From Nipponacmea schrenckii (taxonomy: Eukaryota; Mollusca; Gastropoda; Lottiidae), in assembly GCA_030562195.1 (NCBI GenBank), contig CM060201.1:29990067-30054066 (forward strand): a stretch of 64,000 nucleotides of DNA, in the 5' to 3' direction. A model generated the notes under the pieces. That model saw only the letters and a list, made by a program, of their open reading frames with translations, made no database searches and had not been told where the DNA came from. This document shows, one piece after another, positions 29,301 to 41,321 of the stretch. Made by a program: the position numbers and the translations under genes. The number at the start of each line of letters is the position of its first letter. Position 1 is the stretch's first letter.

Positions 29301-32300
29301 GGAATTTTTGATTTATTCACAGGTATAAATGACTGCAGTTTTGCATGAACATACCATTATATTGGAATTTTTGGGATATTTACAGGTCTGAAGGTATTTT
29401 GTGGTTAGGATTCTGCCAATTCCATCAAAAATTATGCCCCACCACCATCACCGTGGACTGAAGAGGCCATGAAGAGTCTTCATCACTGACTGGCCAGTCA
29501 CTAAGTTTGGCATGAAAATACTATTTCTTTTTTTGTTTTTTGGGATATTCACAGGTCTGAAGCACCATGAGCTTGGGATTCTGCCAATTCCATCAAAAAA
29601 TATACCCCACCACCATCAGCGTGGACTATTCAAAAATTGTCAAATTTTTCAAAAATTGGCCATGGAGATTCTTCATCACTGACTGACCAGTAACAAAGTT
29701 TGGCATAAAAATACTATTTCTTTGGAATTTTTTATTTATTCTCAGGTATGAAGGTACCATGTGGTTAGGATTCTACCAAATTCCAACAAAAAATATACCC
29801 CACCACCATCAGCGTGGACTGTTAAAAACTTAGCCATTTTTCAGAAAATTGGCCTTGAAGAGTTTTCATCTCTAACTGGCCAGTAACTCTGCTTGGCATG
29901 AAAATACTACTATATTGGAATTTTAGATATTAGATACGTCTGAAGAAACCACGTTGTTGGGATTTTGCCAATTCCATCAAAATATCTGCCCCCCCACCAT
30001 CACTGTGGACTGTACAAAAATTGCCATTTTTCAAAACATTATAGGCACCATATTTATCAAAAAATCTCTCATTCCACGAATAAAGAGTACCAAGAGTTTG
30101 ATTAAAAACTTCGCTTTTTATCATAGAATTGGAATTCATAATAAGATTCTTTACTTTGTACACAGCCACGGGCCGGCCATAAAAATTAGCCAGACAAATA
30201 GGGACGAGGCCCTAGCTCAAATTGAGCAGCGCCACTTGTCGTCATAATGATATAGTTCTCATGAAATGCGAGAAATGTTTTTCAACATTTGTTCGGTAAA
30301 CTTCATTCGGCGTTATGAAGTGGGCATTATTAGTTCGGCTTGATCGTTAATTTGTTCAGTAATATTCTTTATTCGAATGATAAATTTTTAACAACAAATT
30401 ATTGATTTAGCGAACAAATGTCAAATTAAGTGTACAAATGTTGATTTTACTGTACTAATGTTTGGCACTGAATTATTCATTAAGAATGATTAATTTTGGC
30501 AGGGATTGTCTTCCATACAATATATTCTCTCAACTTTTGAAATTTCTTTCAAAAAAAAAATATATATAAGTTTGTATGAGCGTTTTTTAATTTTATTTGT
30601 GTATCAGGAACACTGATTCACCATTCCAATTTCCAACCAGACGTTAATGGTTCCTGGAATTCCACTATAAGCTTTCTGTGAAATCCCTAATTACGAAAAA
30701 CCTTAACTGATAAAAGAATAATTTATAATATGTGTCTTCATCTAACGTTTAGTTAGGAAGAAATTGTTGGAACAGAAGACGTCTGGAAAAAAATGAGAAT
30801 GGTGCAAATTGATGCTATCAGTGTCCCTGATACAAAATAATTTCTTATTGAAAACTCATTTTACAATCCATTGAACTGCTTTATCCCATCAATATCAAAG
30901 TCATTAACATATACATCTCAAGAGTGAATTTGGTTCTATAAAGTTTGTCTGCTGGTAGAAATTAGAAACATACTATAAGAAATATGCCTCCCGGAAGCCA
31001 CAATCTTATTCTAGCATTCATTGTATAATCTCACAGAAAAAAAAAACTGCTGATTTTCAATAACACAAATGCCTAGTTTCAAATTTAACAAAATGTATTA
31101 TTTATTGCTTAGAATTTTATTTTGGCCAATACTTGCAAAATCTTGATTAACTTACAAGGAAAGCTTTGCCATTTGTTAGACCAATCATACCCTAGTTACA
31201 GAAATGGAATATATTTAATGAAGCTTATAAATTATGGTTGAAGCTTTTGAGCTTTCAAATCAACAATTTCCAAAATTATTCATGTTGAAAGTTAAAATGA
31301 TGACATTGAGATATGCAAGAGACAACATACATATACTTAAGTAAAATTCTTAGTTTTCAGGTACAAATTTTGTGATTTTTGTTCATTTCTACTTCTGCTT
31401 AAGACTATCTATATTAAACACTGGAATCAACCAGGCCTTTAAGTGTCTGTTTTAACCTCTACAATTCAACACAGGTAGTTCTGTAAATCTGACGATGTTT
31501 TCAATTTTTAACACACTTATGCTTCACTTTATTTGAATAATTCTATATATTGAGGTAGAATAAATGGAAAATGAAGCAGGAGACATTTTGTTGCACTCGA
31601 AGCTGAAAAAGACCATTAAAATAGGGTCTTACCAAGGAAAGTGGTGACAAAGTCTGTATTATTTTTATAGAACTGTTGGTATTGTGTTAATTTCCCAGAT
31701 ACAAATATGGTTAACAGCTGAAATACACAATTCAAAATACATGTAATATTGAAATACATAATATACATACAGAATTGAAATACTTTTAGAAGCAGAGAGC
31801 ACATAGGTAAAGAACACAAGGAAATAAATTATGGTTATAACATACTTCTTTAATAACAAGTTACATAACATTTCAACACAATTTACAAGTGTCATCATTA
31901 GATGGAATGAAGAAGAGGTGCAAACTTGAAAATACACCATTTCATCTGATAAGGACGTGTAAATTGTGTTTAAATCTTATGAACCTTGTTACCAAAGAAG
32001 TGTGTGACATATCACAAGGAAATCTGCTTCTAAACTTTGTGTATTGTCTGAGACAAAATAAACTTTTTGATTAGTTCTAGCCTTTTGATGCTATTTGGTA
32101 TAATATGAATGTGATTTAGAGCAGAATCTCAGAAAAAAGATGGCATGATTAGATTTAAGCGGCTTTACGAGTATGAAAGGAAGGAAATAAGAAATGAAAT
32201 GAATGGAGTTTTACATCCTACTCTTCTGCACCTTATGGGCTAATGAAGACGGGCAACGCAATGCAGTGTGTACTGAGAGAAATTTTGCCAGGACAGAGGC

Positions 32301-35300
32301 ATTAGCCTACTCTTTTTATGATTTCCAACTGTCAAGGGATCTTTTACGTGCACAGCCTGTAGCACACGGAGCCTCAGTTTATTGTCCTGCCTGAACTGAA
32401 AAACAAACTTACATCATGTATAGATTCTCCCTCTAAGAATTTGACAGGTTTTAAACTGAGTAGGTGATCCATTAAAAACATATTTTTATCAGCTAAGCAG
32501 GTCACGATACATTTCTGAGCATCTTCTCTAGCTTGTGATGCATTATCTTCTGTATAAGTTCCCAATAATTCTATTAACACTTTTGTTGAATCTCTGAAAA
32601 GTAAATTTCAAATTATCTAAATTTTCGCAAAATATACATGTATGACAATTGTATTCCAAATACAGGTTTAGACGTGGCCTTTTTAAGTTAAGTTCACTAC
32701 ACTTTGTTTGGTAAGCCATTTTGTAAGTGATTTATTTTTTTAGCTTAGTGTCAACACAGTTAAGGGCCAAGAATGGTTTTTGAAACCTTTGAGTATGTTT
32801 TGGTAAAGGTCATGTTACTTACGGTGCATTTGCCTGAACTAAAGCATTATGTAACGTTCTTAATAATGTCTGTACTTTTTGAGAACTTATATCCCACTTA
32901 GCTATCCACACTTTAATCTGAAATATATTAAAGTTTACCTTAAATTCTTATCCTGTACTTATTCTTGCTGAAACTAAGTTCTTAGTCAAAAATTGTCTGC
33001 TGGTCGAAATTAGAAACATACTATATGAAATATGTCTCCCGGAAACCACAATCTTATTCTAGCATGTATCTTATAATACTCAAACTGGTAATTTGGATAT
33101 CTCGAGTGATACTTGCATATAGATCTTCACGCATTTTAAAAGACCACTAGTTCTCAAAATGAAATGAATGGTGATTTACGTCCTACTCTTCTGCACCTTA
33201 TGGGCTAATGAAGATGGGCAAAGCCATGCAGTATGCAATGAGCGTTCTCTGGTCTTTATCAAGCACCCATTCATTGCTTGATAAAGACCAGAGAAAGCTG
33301 GTTGAAACATCGCTCGAATAATGTTAGTAATTGTATTCCATAAGAATTTGTTTATTCATCCAACATCTTTACTAAATGCCATTTAAAGATTACAGAAAGA
33401 TGGGGTTGATTATAACTAATTATATGCCTAAAATTATTAAATTTCAGAATACCTCATCCAGATTTGTAGGGGCCATTTGTAACATATCAGCCTGCCCTGC
33501 TAGTTTGACTAAACTTAAATATACAACATATCGTAATGGTGAAGTTGCTTCTACTCCATGAAATAAATTACACAACCTGTAAAGAAACAAGAATGTCTAA
33601 AATATAATGCTACCTACAAAATAGAACTTTCAGTTACATCTGTGTTTTTAACCCTTTTTCTTTCTATTACCCAGTCTTCATTAGTTCACAAGGTGCAGAA
33701 GAGTAGGATGCAAAACTTCATTTCATTTTTTATTATGACTTTCAGAGACCTTGATCAATTGCATAACAACATTAACATTACAAATCCTTAATATTGCCTG
33801 ATTTTCCCTGCAATCTTGTTTCATGTCCGATAACAGAGTCTGACTGCATAGAACATCTATTAATTGTCAAAATTCTTTATTCTAGACTGATACATCCATG
33901 ACCCCAACACTAATTTAAATAACATAATGTATCTTTTTTGTACCTAAACTTTCTTTAAACCATTTAAAGTTACATTCATTTTATTGTTGATTTCCTAATA
34001 GATTGACAGAAACTGGGTCTTATGATTTCACTTCAATGCCAGTTTTAAGTTTGAAGTTCCCATATGTTATTTTGATCTTTCATGATATTCACATGCTCTG
34101 GTTTTTAGCTTCATCATTTTCATGGTAACATATGTTGAACCAACCTCAAAAATGTCTGACTATAAAAAGTTAACAGCAACAGCCACTGTATATACTCTAA
34201 TGGAATTCTTTTAAGTAAATGGCAGAACTTACATTTTTAATCGTATGTTGATTCTTTTGTCAGTAGCAGCAGCTTTGCCCACTTTCTCACAAAATAATGT
34301 GACAACACTTTCAGCTTCATTTGGTGGTAATAATAATACTAATGATATAATACCATTAAATACCATTTCTATATCTGAATAAGAAAAAAACAAGTCAATT
34401 ATCGATAGGTGCTTTATATATATATATAACTTACACTTCAAATCTAATATATATTAGACATTCAGTAATCTTCAACAGAAAAATTTTCAATCTTAAGGGC
34501 CCCATACACTATAAAAAAAATCATCAAAATTATGCATCAAAATTCATATATAGGGTGTATTGATGTAAATATTTTGAACCCTAATTTTGACAGATCAAAT
34601 ACATTTTGATATTTTATGACGAGTTGCCAAAATTTTGATACATGTGGGGGGACTGGTTAAAATTTTGATCAAAAGTTCTTTTTGATCCTGACAACCCAAG
34701 AGAGAACATCTTGTGATTTCACTATGTCTGAAAAAAAAAACAAACAAAAGAGGAAAAACAAAAGTTTTTAATTGAAGTTTGGATTTTACAAAACTTTGTC
34801 TGTTTTGGGTGAAATTTCCATCCAAGAAAATTACGGAATTTCCGAAGTTCTTTGAGACGTAGTTTTCGTAGAAGATTGACATGGGGCCCCTACACCTTTC
34901 AAAAAGCCATTCTTTCGCCCATTTCCGTCTATGATGAGTTTGTTCTCTTTCCATAACCATCACAAGTGCTACAGTCACTGCTGCGTCCATGTCTAATTTT
35001 TTCAGAGTACTGAATTTTTGATGAAATGAACTTTGAATCGTGTGTTGAAATTGTACATCAAAATTTTGAGTCAAAATAATAGTTATTTAAAATTTTTTGG
35101 TTCAAAATTTGAATGGTTTTTTTGTCGTGTATGGGGCCCTTAACAAACCACATAAAGAATGGAGGCATTTTTGACTAACAAGAATTAATATTAATATATA
35201 AGGCTGCCAACATCTGATTTGGATACAAAACCAAACCAAGTTTCATTTCAACATTGACTTTGATGAAGAAATAAATTTGCACAATATTTGGAGGCGGACA

Positions 35301-35974
35301 GGGTAACTTCAATAAATCCACATTATATGTGGGCTATAAAACAAACAAAAGAATCGCTGGCTTCAATTATATTTTTCAGATCAACCAATAAACCAGCCTC
35401 AGCATTTTCACCAGATATTTCTGCTCCTGAGGACTTCAAAAAGCTTCTTAACTCTGCCGTCTGTTGAAAACATTTTCATTAAATTAACCCAGTATTAGTA
35501 ACAGATGATTTCAATTCAAATACATATGAGAGCATAGAAGATTTAGTATCTACTTCTTTTAAACAGGTTGGGTTGCTGAAGTCGAAGACAAACCATGCAT
35601 TTGCAGAATTTATCGATTCAGTCTATTTTCGACTTCAACCAACTGAGGGATCTAATTCTCAGACCTCAGTTTAATATATCCATTGGCCATTTATACTGGG
35701 TCTAGAGAACCATTCAAAAGGTTTAAAAATATGTTGATCTGACAGTAACAGACTGCACTATTTACAACCGGAAGTAGAATATTTTGGCATTATCGACACA
35801 TGTTTCGGCATATGTTTCAACACATATTCTTAACAAAAACAGAATAGAATATACATTCCTCATTAAGCTCGCGATAAAAATCAGTTACTATTTCCAGATC
35901 TTGTTAAAAAAAACTAAGGTTCTGATTCATACCTGATCTTGAACGGCAATATCAATTATCACAGGAATACTCAT
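26355..35974 (-). CDS. EIF3M: Eukaryotic translation initiation factor 3 subunit M, complete
   Basis: Coding exons in transcript order: 35933-35974, 35343-35460, 34233-34374, 33453-33576, 32823-32917, 32413-32593, 31633-31717, 27095-27238, 26355-26554. Phases chain throughout; 1131 nt, 376 aa (human 374). It starts [14 protein letters not shown]. Diagnostic stretches are [57 protein letters not shown] and [17 protein letters not shown]. The C-terminal half is the PCI domain that joins the eIF3 octameric core in the cytoplasm. Exon 2 ends at a weak donor (GTTTTA). Compared with human, a few residues after IIEASD are missing, so a microexon may be overlooked there. The protein ends [10 protein letters not shown]. 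Confidence 0.95.
26660..26938 (-). mobile_element. SINE family A, near full length
   Basis: Minus-oriented: tail side ATGAAATTCCCATTCTCTTC, core CAGTCTGTAGCACAAGGGGG, head CACACTGTGCCACTGGGGCT. Partly deleted between core and head. EIF3M intron 8 in the transcript. Confidence 0.8.
27497..27955. repeat. 40-41-bp minisatellite in EIF3M intron 7, ~11 units
   Basis: Units consist of AACAAATGCAGTCCAATTG and TTTACAATTTTTAGCCCCAA. One unit is shortened (near 27750). Not a CRISPR: the whole unit repeats and there are no spacers. Confidence 0.95.
28014..28165. repeat. Dispersed repeat F, copy 1
   Basis: About 150 bp: TGTCTGCTGGTAGAAATTAG, AAACATACTATAAGAAATAT, GCCTCCCGGAAACCACAATC. Nearly identical to 30919-31085 and more distantly to 32985-33085, all in the same orientation. 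Confidence 0.85.
28426..30517. mobile_element. Foldback transposon, 2.09 kb with ~715-bp inverted arms
   Basis: The ends TATGGAAGACAATCCCTGCC are inverted repeats. The left arm runs to about 29143 and the right arm from about 29803. A 6-bp duplication CAATAT (28420-28425, 30518-30523) flanks it. The ~660-bp centre contains further tandem copies of a ~170-240-bp block (CTGCCAATTCCATCA, CACCACCATCAGCGTGGACT, GGCATGAAAATACTAT). Modular arms are typical of foldback elements (FB/Galileo-like). No transposase frame. It lies in EIF3M intron 7. Confidence 0.9.
30590..30890. mobile_element. Palindromic element related to 2027-2318
   Basis: GTATCAGGAACACTGATTCA and ACCAGACGTTAATGG at 30601-30650 face AGAAGACGTCTGG and CTATCAGTGTCCCTGATAC at 30775-30833. 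The right end reads TTTTACAATCC. EIF3M intron 7. Confidence 0.55.
30919..31085. repeat. Dispersed repeat F, copy 2
   Basis: Direct copy of 28014-28165 (over 90% identical by eye), placed on the other side of the foldback transposon. Confidence 0.85.
32194..32392 (-). mobile_element. SINE family A, truncated, abutting EIF3M exon 6
   Basis: Tail AATGAAATGAATGGAGTTTT to core TAGCACACGGAGCCTCAGTT. It ends about 20 bp from the exon 6 donor (GT at 32412-32411), so nearly the whole start of intron 6 is SINE-derived. Confidence 0.88.
32985..33085. repeat. Dispersed repeat F, copy 3 (older)
   Basis: TTGTCTGCTGGTCGAAATTA and ATGTCTCCCGGAAACCACAA. A truncated, more diverged copy in EIF3M intron 4. Confidence 0.75.
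33160..33300. mobile_element. SINE-A fragment interrupted by a hairpin element
   Basis: 33160-33245 is minus-strand SINE-A tail (TACGTCCTACTCTTCTGCAC, GGGCTAATGAAGATGGGCAA). It is followed at once by a hairpin with TCTCTGGTCTTTATCAAGCA facing TGCTTGATAAAGACCAGAGA at 33246-33296, related to 24318-24485. Confidence 0.75.
33675..33728 (+). repeat. SINE family A, 3' end fragment
   Basis: CTTCATTAGTTCACAAGGTG, CAGAAGAGTAGGATGCAAAA and CATTTCATT tail. Plus orientation. Confidence 0.7.
34497..35139. mobile_element. TIR element with a PIF/Harbinger-like transposase fragment
   Basis: Ends GGGCCCCATACAC are inverted repeats, flanked by TTAA on both sides (34493-34496, 35140-35143). The minus strand carries a 159-codon frame (35074-34595) that includes a stretch of the type [15 protein letters not shown]. 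This resembles the RRxWVxxWLxRR region near the start of Harbinger transposases; the catalytic DDE part is absent. TTAA is not the usual TWA target of Harbinger, so the assignment is tentative. EIF3M intron 2. Confidence 0.6.
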
Positions 35975-37692
35975 GCTGTCGGCTCCAAAAAATGGCGTAG
36001 AATGGGAAATTTATTGAAAGGATTTGATTGGTTAAGAGAAAACAAAATCGTAACCAAATGAAAAAATGTATTTTATAACTAGATATTGTCCGAAACTTGT
36101 AATTAGCTATCATTTAAATTCATTTGTAGTTTGCTTTTAATACAAAAATTGAAGTGCAATGCCCCCATTGCTCAAAGAATATACGGTACCTCATGTATAC
36201 AAATGTTATGACCTTAATTTTTAGTCTTTGAATTATCGAAGACATTACTTAATGTAAAGCAGATTTTTAAAAATGAAATTGTGGAAATAATTACAGATAT
36301 AGATTTACTCTTATTAAAAATTGTGATAAAAAATCTTTTAAATTCAAACAGGATTTGAAATCAATAAGATAACTTTGGTTGAAAGAAAGGCTGACAAAAG
36401 CCCGTTTTACTTTTACACTTTTGCCTGTGATGTTCTTGATCGCAGATGAACACAAATCTGTCCCTCTAATACACAAGTAGGCCTGCTTGTGTATTTTTAT
36501 CAAAAAAAAAAAAAAATTGGTCTTTAATTCTTTATTATTTATCAAGGCCCTATAATGCCAAACCTTTCGCTAAGTAATTAATTGAACTGATGTCGCTTTG
36601 ATCTATCAAAGCCCAAGCCTTGCGGTTTTTACATAGTTCAATCTAAACTTCCATACAAATATTACAAATAGGAACTTGCGCACAGCTAAAGTATCGAATT
36701 AGATATTTAGCCTTATATCTCGCAAACTAAATATATTCTGACCCGGGTCTTTAACACACTTGTAAACGTCGAAAATTGCAATATTTATGCAAAATATCGA
36801 TTAGAAAATAAATAGTTTTTTGGCACAAAATTGTTGATTTTTGCGCGATTAGAAACGAGTAATTCCGAACAAACCGTGACTCTAAGGTTTAGAATGTGCC
36901 GACTGATTAGACTAATTATCACCAATCACTGTTAATCAGTTAGATTGGATTATAACTCACTAATTAAATGCGACAGAGTTAACTTTCAAACATAGGGATA
37001 AGAGCGCCAGAGGCGAAGGTCAGTCAGTCAGGTCTACTACAGTAGGTTTTAACAGTCCGATTCAATACATTCAATAACCCATTCTCTCACATTGCCGTTA
37101 GTGGTCGTAAAATTTGAGAATGGCCTTCCTCCTTTTTTTTGGTAATTGCATGGACATTGTTAATTATTCCTGAAAAATATTTTATTTCCATCTAGGCCTA
37201 TGTATCTATTTTTCAAATGGTTCATTATAAACTGTTTTGGTGATGGGTCTCATAATGCCTGTATATTCATTGAATATTGAATTCATAGGAGGCATATTTC
37301 TATAAAAATGTGTTGTTTATTTCGCAGCGTAGTTTCTAACATGTAACAAAAAGCATAACGACCCCAAAAAGTTTACGCAAACCTTTGAAATAGTCTTGAC
37401 CTTCAAAAATAAACGGCAGGATTGTATTAGTTAAATCATTAAGTTAATCCAGGGACACATTTCTATAGATTTTGTTTTATTTTATGGTTTTCAAAAATAT
37501 GAGCAATAAACTATAAACTTCCCCTCGATTTGACGTTATGGGTACGTTACGTATGAACAATTCGTAGCCATCCAAAATGAAGAATGATGTAAGCTGCGCG
37601 AAATTTACTCGCGACAGATATTATTTCCGGTTTCATCATTTCAACGTGTTTACTTTCACTTGACAGATTGTTGCTGAAGTTGAAGTGAAGTA
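35975..37692. promoter_or_regulatory. Head-to-head promoter region EIF3M / CARS1
   Basis: 1.7 kb between the two start codons, without conserved coding sequence. An ETS-like TTTCCGG occurs about 65 bp before the CARS1 ATG. The interior (36000-37400) is AT-rich, and I see nothing else recognisable in it. Confidence 0.45.
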
Positions 37693-40600
37693 ATGTCTGT
37701 TAGAAAAGGTAAGACTTGATGTAAGAGAAATTATATGTATTGGGATGATATTATGTGTAGACTGTGTACTTGAGATCTTGCTGTCATTCATGACTTATGT
37801 TAATTTACATTGTTCATAAATTAATATGGTGCTGATCGAAGCACAATTATTCGGTTTAAAGGGGCAGCCTGTTTTATTCATTTGATCGTTTTGGTTTTAT
37901 GTGCAAATCTATGAAAATTTTTTTTTTAGGAAAAGTTCTTAACAGTGCCAGGGTTGTCATTTTCAGGTCTGGAATATATGTATATTGTCTTTTGAAGTAC
38001 TGAAAATTTAGAAAAATGTCACTATCTTTCAAATATATACCTCAAACTAGAAATTGTTCTCTCTGCTGCTATATATGGCAGAGTCTCAACAAAGGACGAT
38101 TCTTCATGTTACCATTCCATTGTGGATAATTCTGGACACATGGATTCAAATGCGTAAATTTCGACTGTTAGCTATCATCTTAATATTCCTTTTTGCTGAG
38201 ACAAAAAATAGATGCAGACAACAGATTTTTGTCTTTTCAACACGAAGAGTTGTTATGTGTTCAAGTTCTCATTCGCAACACATTGATGGACATTGTTGAA
38301 AAGAAACATTGTGTATGCCACTTTGTCTAACCTGAGCACAAAGTTAAAATACAATTGTAGTTCATGCAACGAGATACTGAATGTTGATTTGTTGAAGATG
38401 GGGAATGAAAGACTTAGAACAAAACTAAACTGAATTCACAGCTCAAAACTGTGATCCGCTGGGTATAAACAAGTTCAGATTCATCTGGGTTTTCACTGTC
38501 CAACTTTATTTCATTTTTATTTGCCTCGGATATGAACAAGATGAACCTCACATTACACTGCCATCCCAGGAGCCTTTATGACATGAGACTTATTTTGGTC
38601 ATCTTGGCACTTGTGATGCTTTCTAGTGCCTCAGTTGTTGACACAATCATAGTTACACCCGAGTGACATCATGATAACCCACATTTTTTCATCATGGACA
38701 GTGTCCACTGCATTGCTAAGAACCACTTTTGTTCTTGTGGCAAAGGTTTCTATCGACTTGCTACCGACGGAAACAGACAAGCAACCAACTGCAACAAGAC
38801 CAATGCTTAAGCCTCCTACCAAATCTAGTGCCCCACTGAAAAATCACAGCCCAGTGAACCCTGGGGAAATGTAATTTTCAAAGCCACTTCGAGGTTCCTC
38901 CAGACCCTCTAAGAACGTATATGGCCTTGATCTGGGTTGACATATTCACTTCAGAAGTTTATGAGGATCTGTCCTAAACAGAAGGCTCCGCCCACAATTG
39001 GCATCATACACATTGAATCTATAGCATAAAACTAATTCCAACAATCGTGTGTCACCCACCCTGTTCCTCCCCATATAGCCTTTGTCAGCAGTACCATATG
39101 TGAATTACGTTAATGTGGTAGTATATTACTGTCTCCCTTGCCTGTTGGTCCACAATTGGTTTTTGAACAAGATAGAGGTTACAGTTTTGGGCTGATATTA
39201 ATCAATTTTGTGTGAAGGATTATATCTATAGTATCTTGGCTTGTCCTTCTTTAATTTAATTTCTGATCTGTGAGCATTAAAACAAGTGCGTAAATAGGTC
39301 TTAGTAAAAAAATTTGTTTGAGACCACAATAGAGTCTTCAGTTTTCATTTGATTTTAATCAATTTTGGTGTGACAATTCAAAATGTTTAGATCTTGGTCA
39401 AGTCAAATTGTCAAAATGTTTAATTGAATGACTTTTGTCCTTGACTTAGTAAACACAAATAAGACTTAACGCTGACTTAATAAAACACAGTGTGATCATT
39501 TATATTGATGAGGTCTTGTTTTAGTTCGAAATTGACCATTTGTTAATAACTCATTTTTGAGTAACTGCCTTTGACTTAGTGAAAACCAATCAAAATTTGT
39601 TTGTGGACATTGTGATCTGATTTTAATGGAATTTTGTGTGATCATCTATAATTAGTAAAAATCTTTTTCAATTAGCAACATGTCGATGATTAAATTTATG
39701 AGGGAAGTGGGCATATCTTGGTAGGCAACCAATTGGTAAACTATAGCATACAACTTCCAAGATTCATGTGTCATTTTTTCCAGTTACTTGTCTTAAACCA
39801 GAAATTATGATGTAAGAACGCAAATCTACTTGTGTTTTTTGTTAAGATGGGCCTATACACGTAGTCTAGCGCCAATAAGGAGATGGAAAGCGTCAGAAAC
39901 AAGAAGTCATTGCTCCACAATATAAGCGAAATATGATATTTGTAATTAAATGTTGAATTAACCTCATAAAATGCACTATTTTATAACCACTTATAATTCA
40001 AGAATCGAACATGTTCTGTTGTTACTAAAAATAGAGCGATGGTCAACTTGAAAAATTCCTGACTGCTGCTATCCCTTCAACTTGCTTTTCTGCTAAGTAC
40101 CGGTACTGTTCTAGCTAGTGGTAGTAGTTCTTCAAGTTCCACTTGTTTTAATGATGTACATGTAGTCTCACTTTGCCAAAATAAAAAAAAAACAGCACTA
40201 GTGATATTTGGAATTACTTATTTATTCATTATTATAAAGTAAAAGTAGAGGCCCTCATGTCAAGTATTTTAAAATTTAAAGAGTCTGGGGTCAGCTGTCA
40301 ATCCCTTGTGCATAAAACTAGCAGTAAAATGTGCAGAATAATTTGATATCTCAGGGAAACAAAATATATCGCGATATTGTTTTTGACCAATATCGTCCAG
40401 CCCTAAAGTGAGGTACAAAGTTCAATCAGTTGACCCTTAAAGGGATAATAGCTGTTAGATGAAACATAAAATTTTAATTTCTCTCAAACTTGACTAATAA
40501 CAGTATATATCCATCAGTGGACTTACCTGGCGTCATCACTATACATCAAAATCCCTCTATAATCCACAAAATCAAGCAGTTAATAATAAAACGCTTAATA

Positions 40601-41259
40601 CAATCATTAAGTGATTTTCAAATTGTACTTATAAAGGGAAGTAACTCTAACATGTTGTTTTCCCGCGTCCTTGACCTCTACTCTTGAATTTACCCTAACA
40701 TAGTCAGACAATGTACGATATTTAAATTCGCAGAAAACCGAGAAAAAGCAATTCATATGATTTTGAATGAATACCCCAACACTGACAAAATATTCAACCA
40801 AAATTAATCATAATAATATTTGTTTGTATACTCTGAAGAATGATTGCATAGCGCGCTTGCGCAAGAATGTTTTAGAGTTGATTTCCCAGACGCTTTTATT
40901 ATCAAACTGAATGGAATAGTCGCTTGCTCACTTTTTTGAAGAATTCCGAATATAGTTTTTTTTTTTTGCTTTTTGAAAATTCATCAAGTGTGGGATGCAT
41001 ACTTATTTAACTAATAGTCAATATTAAACACAAATATTAGACGTAGGACGAGTGTACTATAACAGCTATTATCCCTTTAAGAGTTCAACCAGAAAGAGAC
41101 TAGTAGGGCCTCTCATACCTAAAAAAAAAGGTTATTTTAAAGGAAGTCTTTTCCTCTTCAGACTTGTAATATCTTTGAATTACAGTTTCATTTATGCAAG
41201 TCATTTCTTGTATATTTAATTGCGTGGCAAATAAAATTTGTCACGCTTTGTTTTCGTTC

Positions 41260-41321
<62 letters not shown>

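Noticed and set aside
34595..35074. 159-codon minus-strand frame as a host gene
   Set aside because: It lies between inverted terminal repeats and resembles only the N-terminal part of a Harbinger transposase; treated as part of the element.
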